In this document: piece after piece, positions 6,341 through 12,413 of the stretch
Layout: each line of letters begins with the position of its first letter
How positions within the stretch are numbered: the first letter of the stretch is position 1
Source of the DNA: CAADGU01 sp964581605
Lineage (GTDB): Bacteria > Chloroflexota > Anaerolineae > Promineifilales > Promineifilaceae
Length of the DNA stretch: 12,413 nt
NCBI GenBank assembly: GCA_964581605.1
Contig: CAZOPF010000140.1
Span: 1 to 12,413, forward strand
Reading direction: 5' to 3'
Made by a program: the position numbers and the translations under genes
Notes under the pieces: generated by a model
The model's input: the letters and a program-made list of their open reading frames with translations, nothing else
The model's database searches: none
Told to the model about the DNA's origin: nothing

Positions 6341-6636
6341 ACCATCAAGTGTATCTCAAAAATCCAATTCAGTTTTTTCCCGTTCACCGCCCCGGTGGGG
6401 ATGATCGGCCGGATGTCGGCCACGGATGTGCCCATGTGGCAGGCGGTGCTATCGGCCGGACTGCAATTGGGCACGGCAGTTTCTGCCAGGTATGTATTAG
6501 TGTCAGGAGCAGCGCTTGTTTGTGATGGAGCGAATGGAACAAAGAGAATAAAACGCAGGTGCAAGAATAATGACAAACGGCCGTTTCCCCTCAAAATGTA
6601 CCCCATGATCCAGATCAGCAGGTAAAATCTGCCCAT
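6337..6636 (-). CDS. Possible small exported protein upstream of the beta-propeller gene
   Basis: The 294 bases between the two divergent genes contain an open frame of about 99 residues on the minus strand. It begins with a hydrophobic, positively charged segment (residues about 1-36) that could be a signal peptide ending near PSQTSAAP, followed by a short tail with two Cys in a C-x7-CH arrangement. Its TGA overlaps the ATG of the next gene as ATGA, which is typical of translational coupling. Against it: I recognise no family, the start region overlaps the start of the rightward helicase gene, and GC-rich DNA gives chance frames. If it is not real, this space holds only the divergent promoters and one ACGGCCGT copy (6577-6584). 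Confidence 0.25.
   Translation of the reverse strand: MGRFYLLIWIMGYILRGNGRLSLFLHLRFILFVPFAPSQTSAAPDTNTYLAETAVPNCSPADSTACHMGTSVADIRPIIPTGAVNGKKLNWIFEIHLMV
6623..6628 (+). promoter_or_regulatory. Possible -10 element (TAAAAT) for a leaderless helicase mRNA
   Basis: TAAAAT ends six bases before the helicase ATG at 6635, the spacing expected if transcription starts on the A of the ATG. No strong Shine-Dalgarno is present. The arrangement resembles TACAAT at 2688-2693 before the methyltransferase gene. No clear -35 hexamer was found, so this rests on the -10 alone. Confidence 0.35.
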
Positions 6637-9600
6637 GACCACAGACCTCACCTTCATTACCAACGAAAACAACCAAAGCCTCAAGGATCGGTTCAATGTC
6701 CTCATCAAAGACGCCCGCTTCTTTGACTGCCTGGTGGGCTACTTCTACACCAGCGGCTTCCACGCCATCCACCACGCCCTGGAGCAAACCGAAAAAATCC
6801 GCATCCTCATCGGCATCAGCACCGACCGGCGCACCTATGACCTGATCACCAACGCCCAACGCGCCCAGCAGCTTGAATTCATCTTCTCCCACTCAGAAGC
6901 CCGGCAGGTATATGCCGATTTGGTGGAAAAAGAGCTGGAAGAGTCGCCCGATGATGTGCAGACGGAGCAGGGGGTGACCCGCTTTATTGCCTGGATCAAA
7001 AGCGGCAAGCTGGAGGTTAAGGTCTATCCCTCGCAAAAAATCCACGCCAAGCTGTATATTGTGACCTTCCCGGAAGGCGACCGGGACGTTGGCCGCGTGA
7101 TTACCGGTTCCAGCAATCTCACCCAATCTGGCCTCGTGGAGAACCTGGAATTCAACGTGGAGTTGAAGAACAGCGCCGACTATCGCTTTGCCAGGGAGAA
7201 GTTTGAGGAACTGTGGGCCAATGCGGTAGACATCAGCGAAAAATATATTGAGACCATCGAAACGAAAACCTGGCTCAACCAGGAAATTCCGCCCTATCAC
7301 CTCTATTTGAAGTTCCTCTATGAATATTTCAAAGATGAACTCAGCCAGTCCGATGAAATTTTTGCCGACTATCTGCCGGAAAAGTTTATGAAGCTGGAAT
7401 ATCAAGAACAGGCCGTCTTAAATGCCAAAAAGATTCTGGAAGCGTATGGCGGCGTCTTTATTTCTGACGTGGTGGGTTTGGGCAAAACGTATATTGCTAC
7501 CTTGTTAGCCGGGCAGTTAGACGGCCGTACCCTCATCATCGCCCCACCCGTATTGTTAGACCGTGACAACCCCGGCGCCTGGCCCAACGCCTTCTCCGAC
7601 TTTCGCGTCCCCGCCGATTACCAATCGGTGGGCAAACTGGACGATATTCTGGCCGGCGGCACAGAAAAGTACACCAATATCATTATTGACGAAGCTCACC
7701 GCTTTAGAACCGAAACCAACATGACCTATGAAAAGCTGGCCGAGATTTGCCGGGGCAAGCGGGTCATTTTAGTCACAGCCACCCCCTACAACAACTCACC
7801 CAAAGATATTCTCAGCCAGATTAAACTGTTCCAAAATGCCCGCAAAAGCAGCATCCCCAATTTGCCCGACCTGGAAACCTTCTTTGGTCAGTTGCAGAAA
7901 AAGCTGAAAGGATTAGACCGGCAAAAAGACAACGCCGAATATCTGCGCGTGGTGCGCGAAAATGCCCACGAGATACGCGAGAAAGTGCTGAAATACCTCA
8001 TGGTGCGCCGCACCCGCGCCGAAATTGTGCGCTATTTTGGCAAAGATTTGGCCACGCAAAATCTGAAGTTTCCCGAAGTGCATAACCCGGAACCGCTCTT
8101 TTACGAACTCAACGAGCAAGAGGACGACATTTTTAACCGCACCATTGAACTTGTTTCACAGCAGTTTAGTTATGCCCGTTACACGCCCCTGCTCTATTAC
8201 AAGGGCAAGCTGGACCAACTGGAAGAGCAGTCGCAGCGCAACATGGGGCGCTTTATGAAAATCTTGCTGGTCAAGCGGTTGGAAAGTAGTTTCTTTGCTT
8301 TCCGCAACTCCGTTGACCGTTTTATTCGTTCCTATGAACTGTTTATGGCTGAGTTTGAGAAGGGCAATGTTTACCTCAGCAAGAAACACACGCAGAAGAT
8401 TTTTGAGCTGTTAGAAAATGATGACGATGATGCGGTGCAGCGTTTACTCGATGAGGGCAAGGCGGAACGGTTTGACAGCCGCATGTTCCGGGATGAATTC
8501 TGGCACGATTTACGCCACGATTGGGAAATTTTGCAGCAGGTTAAGAAGCTGTGGCAGCAGGTAGACCGCGACCCCAAGCTGCTGACTTTGCTCGCCAAAC
8601 TGCAACAGAACAAATTGCTGCGCCAAAACAAGCTGATTCTTTTTACGGAGTCGAAGGAAACGGCCGTTTACCTCACCACCCACATCAACCAACACCACCC
8701 CAACCAGGCCCTCTGTTTCCACGGCAGTTCTGGCGAAGCCACCCGCCAGATTGTCATTCAAAACTTCGATGCCAAAGCCCGCCACCCCCAAGATGATTAC
8801 CGTATCTTGATTTCAACCGAAGTGCTTTCGGAAGGGGTGAACCTGCACCGCGCCAACGTAGTCATCAACTATGATATTCCCTGGAACCCCACCCGCTTGA
8901 TGCAGCGGGTAGGGCGCATCAACCGCGTGGACACAACCTTTGACACCATTTACACCTTCAACTTTTTCCCCACCCGCCAGGCCAATGACGAAATTAAGCT
9001 GAAAGAGGCGGCCGAAGCCAAAATCAACGCCTTCTTGACATTGTTAGGTGGGGATGCCGCTCTGCTTACCGAAGGCGAGCCGGTGGGTTCCCATGAACTG
9101 TTTAACCGGCTGGTTTCCAAAAAGACGGTGACGGGTGAAGATGAGGACGATGACACAGAATTGAAATATCTCACGCTGATTAAAGAAATTCGGGACAAAG
9201 ACCCCGATTTGTTCGCCAAAATCAAGCGGCTGCCCAAGAAAGCGCGTTCCGCCAAAAAGAGCGAGCGGCAACCCGGTTCCCTGGTAACGTATTTCCGGCG
9301 GGGCAAGGTGCAGAAGTTTTTTCTGGCTGCGCCCACCGCCGAAAGCGTGGAACTGGATTTTATGAGCGCGGCCGCGCTGCTGGAAAGCGTGACCAGCGAC
9401 AAAAGAGATAAACTACCCGCCGCCTATTTTGACTTGCTGGATAAAAACAAAGAGGCGTTTATTTATGCCACTACCGAGGAGTTGATTGAGCCAACCACCC
9501 GCCGCGGCCAGGACAGCGGCCGCCAGCTTCTACGCATTTTGAAAGTGGTTTTTAAGCAGACACGGCCGTTAACCGATGATCAGGAACTTTACGCCCAGAC

Positions 9601-9823
9601 GGTGATGGCCCGCCTGGAAGAAGGGGGCTTGCCGAAACAGACGACCAAAACCGCTTTGAATGCGGTGAATGGATTGGGAACGGAAGCAGTTAACCCGCTG
9701 AAGGTCTTGGCTGTTTTGCAAACCAATATCCCGGCACGACTGCTGGAAAGCCATTATGCGGAGCAAAACCCGCGCTCGACGGGCAAGCGGGAAGTGATCT
9801 TGTCTATCTATTTAGCACCGTAG
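6635..9823 (+). CDS. PLD-nuclease / SNF2-type helicase fusion (defence)
   Basis: A 1062-residue soluble protein, probably the DNA-translocating and cutting subunit of a restriction-like defence system. Residues 1-200 form a phospholipase D-like nuclease domain with one HxK motif, H137-A-K139, followed by GSSNLTQSGL (158-167), the usual partner of such nucleases; one copy per chain implies dimerisation. Residues about 250-480 are the first helicase lobe: VGLGKT (280-285, Walker A), IIIDEAHRF (349-357, DEAH box), TATPYNN (381-387). Residues about 660-785 are the second lobe: STEVLSEGVNL (727-737) and QRVGRINR (757-764, arginine finger). Between lobes lies a helical insertion (490-650). The C-terminal 250 residues, with an acidic run (835-841) and a basic patch (864-878), are unassigned. 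It is alone on its transcript until the toxin-antitoxin genes, 127 bases downstream. A DISARM DrmD-like role is an alternative, but the PLD domain argues for a self-contained nuclease. Confidence 0.9.
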   Translation: MTTDLTFITNENNQSLKDRFNVLIKDARFFDCLVGYFYTSGFHAIHHALEQTEKIRILIGISTDRRTYDLITNAQRAQQLEFIFSHSEARQVYADLVEKELEESPDDVQTEQGVTRFIAWIKSGKLEVKVYPSQKIHAKLYIVTFPEGDRDVGRVITGSSNLTQSGLVENLEFNVELKNSADYRFAREKFEELWANAVDISEKYIETIETKTWLNQEIPPYHLYLKFLYEYFKDELSQSDEIFADYLPEKFMKLEYQEQAVLNAKKILEAYGGVFISDVVGLGKTYIATLLAGQLDGRTLIIAPPVLLDRDNPGAWPNAFSDFRVPADYQSVGKLDDILAGGTEKYTNIIIDEAHRFRTETNMTYEKLAEICRGKRVILVTATPYNNSPKDILSQIKLFQNARKSSIPNLPDLETFFGQLQKKLKGLDRQKDNAEYLRVVRENAHEIREKVLKYLMVRRTRAEIVRYFGKDLATQNLKFPEVHNPEPLFYELNEQEDDIFNRTIELVSQQFSYARYTPLLYYKGKLDQLEEQSQRNMGRFMKILLVKRLESSFFAFRNSVDRFIRSYELFMAEFEKGNVYLSKKHTQKIFELLENDDDDAVQRLLDEGKAERFDSRMFRDEFWHDLRHDWEILQQVKKLWQQVDRDPKLLTLLAKLQQNKLLRQNKLILFTESKETAVYLTTHINQHHPNQALCFHGSSGEATRQIVIQNFDAKARHPQDDYRILISTEVLSEGVNLHRANVVINYDIPWNPTRLMQRVGRINRVDTTFDTIYTFNFFPTRQANDEIKLKEAAEAKINAFLTLLGGDAALLTEGEPVGSHELFNRLVSKKTVTGEDEDDDTELKYLTLIKEIRDKDPDLFAKIKRLPKKARSAKKSERQPGSLVTYFRRGKVQKFFLAAPTAESVELDFMSAAALLESVTSDKRDKLPAAYFDLLDKNKEAFIYATTEELIEPTTRRGQDSGRQLLRILKVVFKQTRPLTDDQELYAQTVMARLEEGGLPKQTTKTALNAVNGLGTEAVNPLKVLAVLQTNIPARLLESHYAEQNPRSTGKREVILSIYLAP

Positions 9824-9872
9824 GGTGTATGCTCATTCGCTTTGCCGACCACTTTATCCCCGCCGCATCATG

Positions 9873-9878
9873 TATAAT
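9873..9878 (+). promoter_or_regulatory. -10 element TATAAT of the toxin-antitoxin operon
   Basis: A consensus TATAAT stands 72 bases before the antitoxin ATG. The region 17 bases upstream (CACTTT, 9850-9855) is a poor -35, and TTGCCG (9842-9847) is too far (25 bases), so recognition may depend on the -10 or on a regulator. It lies 50 bases after the helicase stop, which gives the module its own promoter inside the defence locus. Confidence 0.5.
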
Positions 9879-9902
9879 GGCGGCTGGCTAGAAGATTAGA
9901 AG

Positions 9903-9931
9903 TGTAACTTCATTAAGAAAGAGAAGTTGCA
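9903..9931. promoter_or_regulatory. Operator-like inverted repeat before the antitoxin gene
   Basis: TGTAACTTC (9903-9911) and GAAGTTGCA (9923-9931) are inverted copies with one mismatch, 20 bases centre to centre, about two helical turns. The repeat sits between the TATAAT box and the ribosome-binding site, where an autoregulating antitoxin usually binds. Binding is inferred from position only. Confidence 0.45.
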
Positions 9932-9950
9932 ATTTTACTGGAGCGAACTG

Positions 9951-10202
9951 ATGGAAGTGACAATCTCTTTTCCGGCGACGCAATTTGTGGCTGAATCCCC
10001 TGACCGGGTGGCCGCCAAAATACGGTTATACGCCGCTCTGGGGCTGTACCAATCCGGTGAATTGTCTATCGGCGCGGCCTGTGAACTGGCTGGAGTTAAC
10101 CGCTATCACTTTCTCGATCTGATGCAGCAGGAAGGCGTTTATTTGCGAACCCAAACGCCAGATGAATTAGCGGCGGAATTTCAACAACTGGCGGATGTAT
10201 GA
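9951..10202 (+). CDS. UPF0175 family antitoxin
   Basis: An 83-residue protein, the likely antitoxin of a type II toxin-antitoxin pair that neutralises the PIN ribonuclease encoded next. Residues 35-63 (SGELSIGAACELAGVNRYHF and following) form the helix-turn-helix-like core typical of UPF0175, with the usual x-L-Y-x-x-G-x-(I/L)-S-x-G-x-A pattern just before it. The N-terminal strand MEVTISFP and the acidic C-terminal tail (TPDELAAEFQQL) also fit, the tail probably binding the toxin. The ATG at 9951 is favoured by GGAG at 9940-9943, 7 bases upstream; a TTG at 9927 would add 8 residues but has no ribosome-binding site. The stop overlaps the toxin start (ATGA at 10199-10202), so translation is coupled. 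It probably represses its own promoter with the toxin. Confidence 0.88.
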   Translation: MEVTISFPATQFVAESPDRVAAKIRLYAALGLYQSGELSIGAACELAGVNRYHFLDLMQQEGVYLRTQTPDELAAEFQQLADV

Positions 10203-10675
10203 TGCTGATCATTGCCGATAGCTCTGCCCTGGTGGCTCTGGCTACCTGTTCTGCGCTGGACATCTTGAGCAGCCTGTATGGAACAGTCAACGTACCACAG
10301 GCTGTTTATGATGAGATAACGATACCCCACAAACCACAAGCAATGGCATTGGCAAATTTTCTCCAGGGGCGGATTGTGCCGGTGGATACCAGACAATTTG
10401 TTTTGTCCGCAGGTGGTTTGGGACAGGGAGAAATCGAAGCGATGGCCCTTTACAAATTGTTAGGGGCCGATTTACTGCTCATTGATGATCGGCGGGCACG
10501 GCTAGTCGCCGAAGCGAATCAGATTCAATGTATTGGCGCGTTGGGGGTGCTGTTACAGGCCAAACGCAAAGGTTTGGTCAGCGAGATCAGTTCCTATATC
10601 CAGGCGTTACGGGCCTCGCCGCTACATTACCAGGAAACGTTATTGCAGAAAGTGTTACAGCTTGCCGGTGAGTAA
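10199..10675 (+). CDS. DUF3368 PIN-domain toxin (putative ribonuclease)
   Basis: A 158-residue toxin of the PIN (VapC-like) fold, expected to cut RNA with magnesium or manganese when its antitoxin is lost. The acidic active-site residues are in place: D7 in IIADSSALV at the end of strand 1, E39 in VYDEI, E78 in GQGEIEA, and D96 or D97 in LLLIDDRRA. The LIDDRRAR-x(12)-GALGVLLQAK(R)KGL block is characteristic of the DUF3368 branch that travels with UPF0175. It starts at ATG 10199 inside the antitoxin stop codon; ATG 10202, the next codon, is equally possible. It ends 32 bases before the adenine methyltransferase gene. With the antitoxin gene it separates the helicase-nuclease from the methylase. 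The RNA target cannot be predicted. Confidence 0.88.
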   Translation: MMLIIADSSALVALATCSALDILSSLYGTVNVPQAVYDEITIPHKPQAMALANFLQGRIVPVDTRQFVLSAGGLGQGEIEAMALYKLLGADLLLIDDRRARLVAEANQIQCIGALGVLLQAKRKGLVSEISSYIQALRASPLHYQETLLQKVLQLAGE

Positions 10676-10707
10676 CACAGGGTTAAATATAGCCACCGCA
10701 GAAAACC

Positions 10708-12413
10708 ATGAATAAACAACAAGCCATTGACATTGTCCGCACCACCTTTGAATCCCCCTTTAACCGCGAAAAATTCGCCGCCTTCATCGGCCGTTTGCTC
10801 AACCAGATGGAACCCGACCCCTTCACCTACACCGGCCAATTTATCCCCGATGCTTTCCGCGAGTACGTCAGCAAATATGAGCGGCTGGGCAAATATACGG
10901 ACAGCGACGGGCAGCGGGTGGACATCCTCATTGTTTATTTGCAGCGGGAATCAGCGGTGGAGCGGGCGCGGGCCACACAGCGCCGCTTCATCGCTGGCTA
11001 TTTGCAGGGCAAATATGGCTCCGCCGCCGACAAAGAGGCCGCCCTGGTCGCCTTTGTCTCGCCCGATAATCCCGATGAGTGGCGCTTCTCGCTGGTGAAG
11101 CTGGAAACGCGGCTGGAAGAGACGGCCAAAGGGCGGCTGAAGGCGGTAGATGAGTTCACCCCGGCGCGGCGCTGGTCGTTTTTGGTGGGGACACACGAAA
11201 AGAGCCACACGGCGCAGACCCAGTTTGTGCCCATCATGCAGGAAACAGAGCGCAACCCGACGCTGGCCCAGTTGGCCGAGGCGTTCAACATTGAGAAGGT
11301 GACGAAGGAGTTCTTTGTCAAGTACCGCGACCTGTTCATCCGCACCAAAGCAGAACTGGACAGGGCGGTGGCCGCTAACCCCAAGGCACAGGCCGACCTG
11401 GCCGCCAAAGGGGTAGATACGGTTAATCTGGCCAAGAAGCTGTTGGGGCAGATTGTCTTTTTGTATTACCTGCAAAAGAAGGGCTGGTTTGGCGTGCCCC
11501 GTGATGGTGAATGGGGCGACGGCTCCAAACAATTTTTGCGCGAACTGTTCAGCGGCAAACACGGGGCCTACGCCAACTTCTACAACGACATCCTGGAACC
11601 CCTCTTTTACGAGGCGTTGCGCATTGACCGCAGCCACGACGACCATTATTACAGCCGCTTCAACTGCCGCATCCCCTTCCTGAATGGCGGCTTGTTTGAC
11701 CCCATGGGCAATTATGATTGGGTGCGGGCCGATATTTTGCCAGACAACAGCCTCTTTTCTAACCAGAACCAGACCCAAGAAGGGGACACGGGCGATGGCA
11801 TCCTGGACATCTTCGACCGCTATAACTTTACGGTGCAGGAAGATGAGCCGTTTGAGAAAGAAGTGGCCATTGACCCGGAACTGCTGGGTAAGGCGTATGA
11901 AAAGTTCAACGCCATCCGCCCCGACAATTATGATGAGTTTGTGCAGGCGTTAAGCAGCAGCAAGAAGGGGGAAGAGAGCAAGTTCAACAAGCAGTATGGC
12001 GTTTATTACACCCCGCGTGAGATTGTGCATTATATGTGCCAGCAAAGCCTGATTCATTATTTGACGACGGCGCTGGGCGGGGCGGTGAGCCAGGCTGACC
12101 TGACGCTGTTGATTGAGCAGGGGGAAGCGTGGCGGGAGCATGATGCCCGGGTGGCCCGCGAAGGGCGGGAGACGGGCGCCTATCCCTGGCTGGCCCCGGC
12201 GGCCGTGCGCCAAAACGCCGCCTTGATGGATGAAAAATTGGCGGCGATAACGGTGTGTGACCCGGCCGTGGGCAGCGGCGCCTTCCCGGTGGGCATGATG
12301 AGCGAGATTGTGCGGGCGCGGGAGACGCTGACGACCTACTTGCCAGACCTGTCAGGTTTTCCCAAACCTGACAGGTCTCTCTACGCCTTCAAACGGGCCT
12401 GCATTGAACATGC
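10708..12413 (+). CDS. Eco57I/PglX-like N6-adenine DNA methyltransferase (3' end outside window)
   Basis: The first 568 residues of a large class I AdoMet-dependent DNA methyltransferase, probably modifying adenine to mark host DNA, and partner of the helicase-nuclease. Residues 1-175 form an N-terminal domain (VDILIVYLQRESAVERAR at 71-88, FLVGTHEKSHTAQTQF at 158-173) often found on these enzymes, of unclear role. FLNGGLFD (325-331) and GVYYTPREIV (431-440) are typical lead-in motifs, and VCDPAVGSGAFPVGM (516-530) is AdoMet-binding motif I. The catalytic NPPY and the target-recognition region lie beyond the edge. Start is ATG 10708; no clear Shine-Dalgarno. A perfect palindrome (12345-12378) is translated in frame just after motif I as residues 546-557, where relatives usually have a short loop. 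The gene lacks any ACGGCCGT copy, unlike the DNA to its left. Confidence 0.88.
   Translation, partial: MNKQQAIDIVRTTFESPFNREKFAAFIGRLLNQMEPDPFTYTGQFIPDAFREYVSKYERLGKYTDSDGQRVDILIVYLQRESAVERARATQRRFIAGYLQGKYGSAADKEAALVAFVSPDNPDEWRFSLVKLETRLEETAKGRLKAVDEFTPARRWSFLVGTHEKSHTAQTQFVPIMQETERNPTLAQLAEAFNIEKVTKEFFVKYRDLFIRTKAELDRAVAANPKAQADLAAKGVDTVNLAKKLLGQIVFLYYLQKKGWFGVPRDGEWGDGSKQFLRELFSGKHGAYANFYNDILEPLFYEALRIDRSHDDHYYSRFNCRIPFLNGGLFDPMGNYDWVRADILPDNSLFSNQNQTQEGDTGDGILDIFDRYNFTVQEDEPFEKEVAIDPELLGKAYEKFNAIRPDNYDEFVQALSSSKKGEESKFNKQYGVYYTPREIVHYMCQQSLIHYLTTALGGAVSQADLTLLIEQGEAWREHDARVAREGRETGAYPWLAPAAVRQNAALMDEKLAAITVCDPAVGSGAFPVGMMSEIVRARETLTTYLPDLSGFPKPDRSLYAFKRACIEH
12345..12378. repeat. Palindromic repeat inside the methyltransferase gene
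   Basis: Arms 12345-12359 and 12364-12378 are exact 15-bp reverse complements around TCCC. Each arm holds its own small palindrome, ACCTGTCAGGT (12347-12357) and ACCTGACAGGT (12366-12376), 8 bases apart. This is the same framework and spacing as the element at 4603-4638. Codons from 12343 to 12378 read PDLSGFPKPDRS, so it keeps the frame open. Confidence 0.85.

Larger units (their letters stand above)
600..9569. repeat. Sixteen dispersed copies of the palindrome ACGGCCGT
   Basis: Exact copies begin at 600, 1317, 1924, 2637, 2694, 3186, 3382, 5128, 5261, 5639, 5924, 6053, 6577, 7521, 8660 and 9562. Chance predicts about 0.2-0.4 copies in this length. They lie on both sides of gene borders and in genes of either strand; in coding DNA they mostly read Thr-Ala-Val or (Asp/Asn)-Gly-Arg. 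Many other CGGCCG sites lack the A and T flanks (for example 1845 and 9370), so the full octamer is the unit. There is none from 9570 to 12413. Confidence 0.85.

Noticed and set aside
6430..6480. C-x7-CH in the small frame considered as a heme c site
   Set aside because: Cytochrome c attachment needs CxxCH (rarely CxxxCH or CxxxxCH); seven residues between the cysteines do not fit known sites.
5393..6625. Open frame of 410 codons on the plus strand over the beta-propeller gene
   Set aside because: No domain, composition rich in His/Arg/Pro as expected for a shadow frame; the minus-strand protein has a signal anchor and family motifs over its whole length.
9842..9878. TTGCCG and TATAAT taken as one sigma-70 promoter
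   Set aside because: The 25-base spacer is too long for a normal -35/-10 pair, so only the -10 is reported.
10951..11778. Open frame of 275 codons antisense to the adenine methyltransferase
   Set aside because: The plus strand shows continuous family motifs through this region; the antisense frame has none.

Overview
The window looks like chromosomal DNA of a moderately to highly GC-rich, free-living bacterium. Gene families and style (triosephosphate isomerase, a DUF4342 protein, an L-sorbosone-dehydrogenase-like exported protein, a UPF0175/DUF3368 toxin-antitoxin pair, large defence genes) fit a Chloroflexota lineage such as Anaerolineae best, but that placement is an inference from style and not proven by any single marker.

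Left part (1-2682, + strand): tpiA, a membrane protein with an HExxH zinc-protease motif, and a family 2 glycosyltransferase. Their intergenic spaces are filled almost completely by word-repeat arrays: tandem 7- or 8-base words followed by the reverse complements of the same words. Middle left (2703-4595, +): a DNA methyltransferase with DPFAGSCTT and TSPPY motifs and a 127-residue protein 6 bases downstream, probably a (possibly truncated) restriction-modification pair on visibly more AT-rich DNA. A perfect 17-bp inverted repeat (4603-4638) separates it from a leftward pair: an exported beta-propeller dehydrogenase-like protein (5162-6340) and a DUF4342 membrane protein (4655-5014). The space between those two carries another heptamer array with a perfect 21-bp stem.

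Right part (6635-12413, +) is a defence locus: a 1062-residue PLD-nuclease/SNF2-type helicase fusion, then an antitoxin-toxin pair (UPF0175 + DUF3368 PIN RNase) with its own promoter and operator-like repeat, then a large Eco57I/PglX-like N6-adenine methyltransferase that runs off the right edge. The reading is a split restriction-modification-like system (nuclease/helicase and methylase as separate proteins) with an addiction module placed between its two subunits.

Three sequence-level signals are not explained by the genes: (1) 16 copies of the palindrome ACGGCCGT, about 50-fold over chance, none in the last 2.8 kb; (2) the intergenic 7/8-base sense-antisense word arrays; (3) two copies of a nested palindrome with framework ACC-N5-GGT, N8, ACC-N5-GGT, one acting as a terminator-like element and one read through in frame inside the adenine methyltransferase gene.
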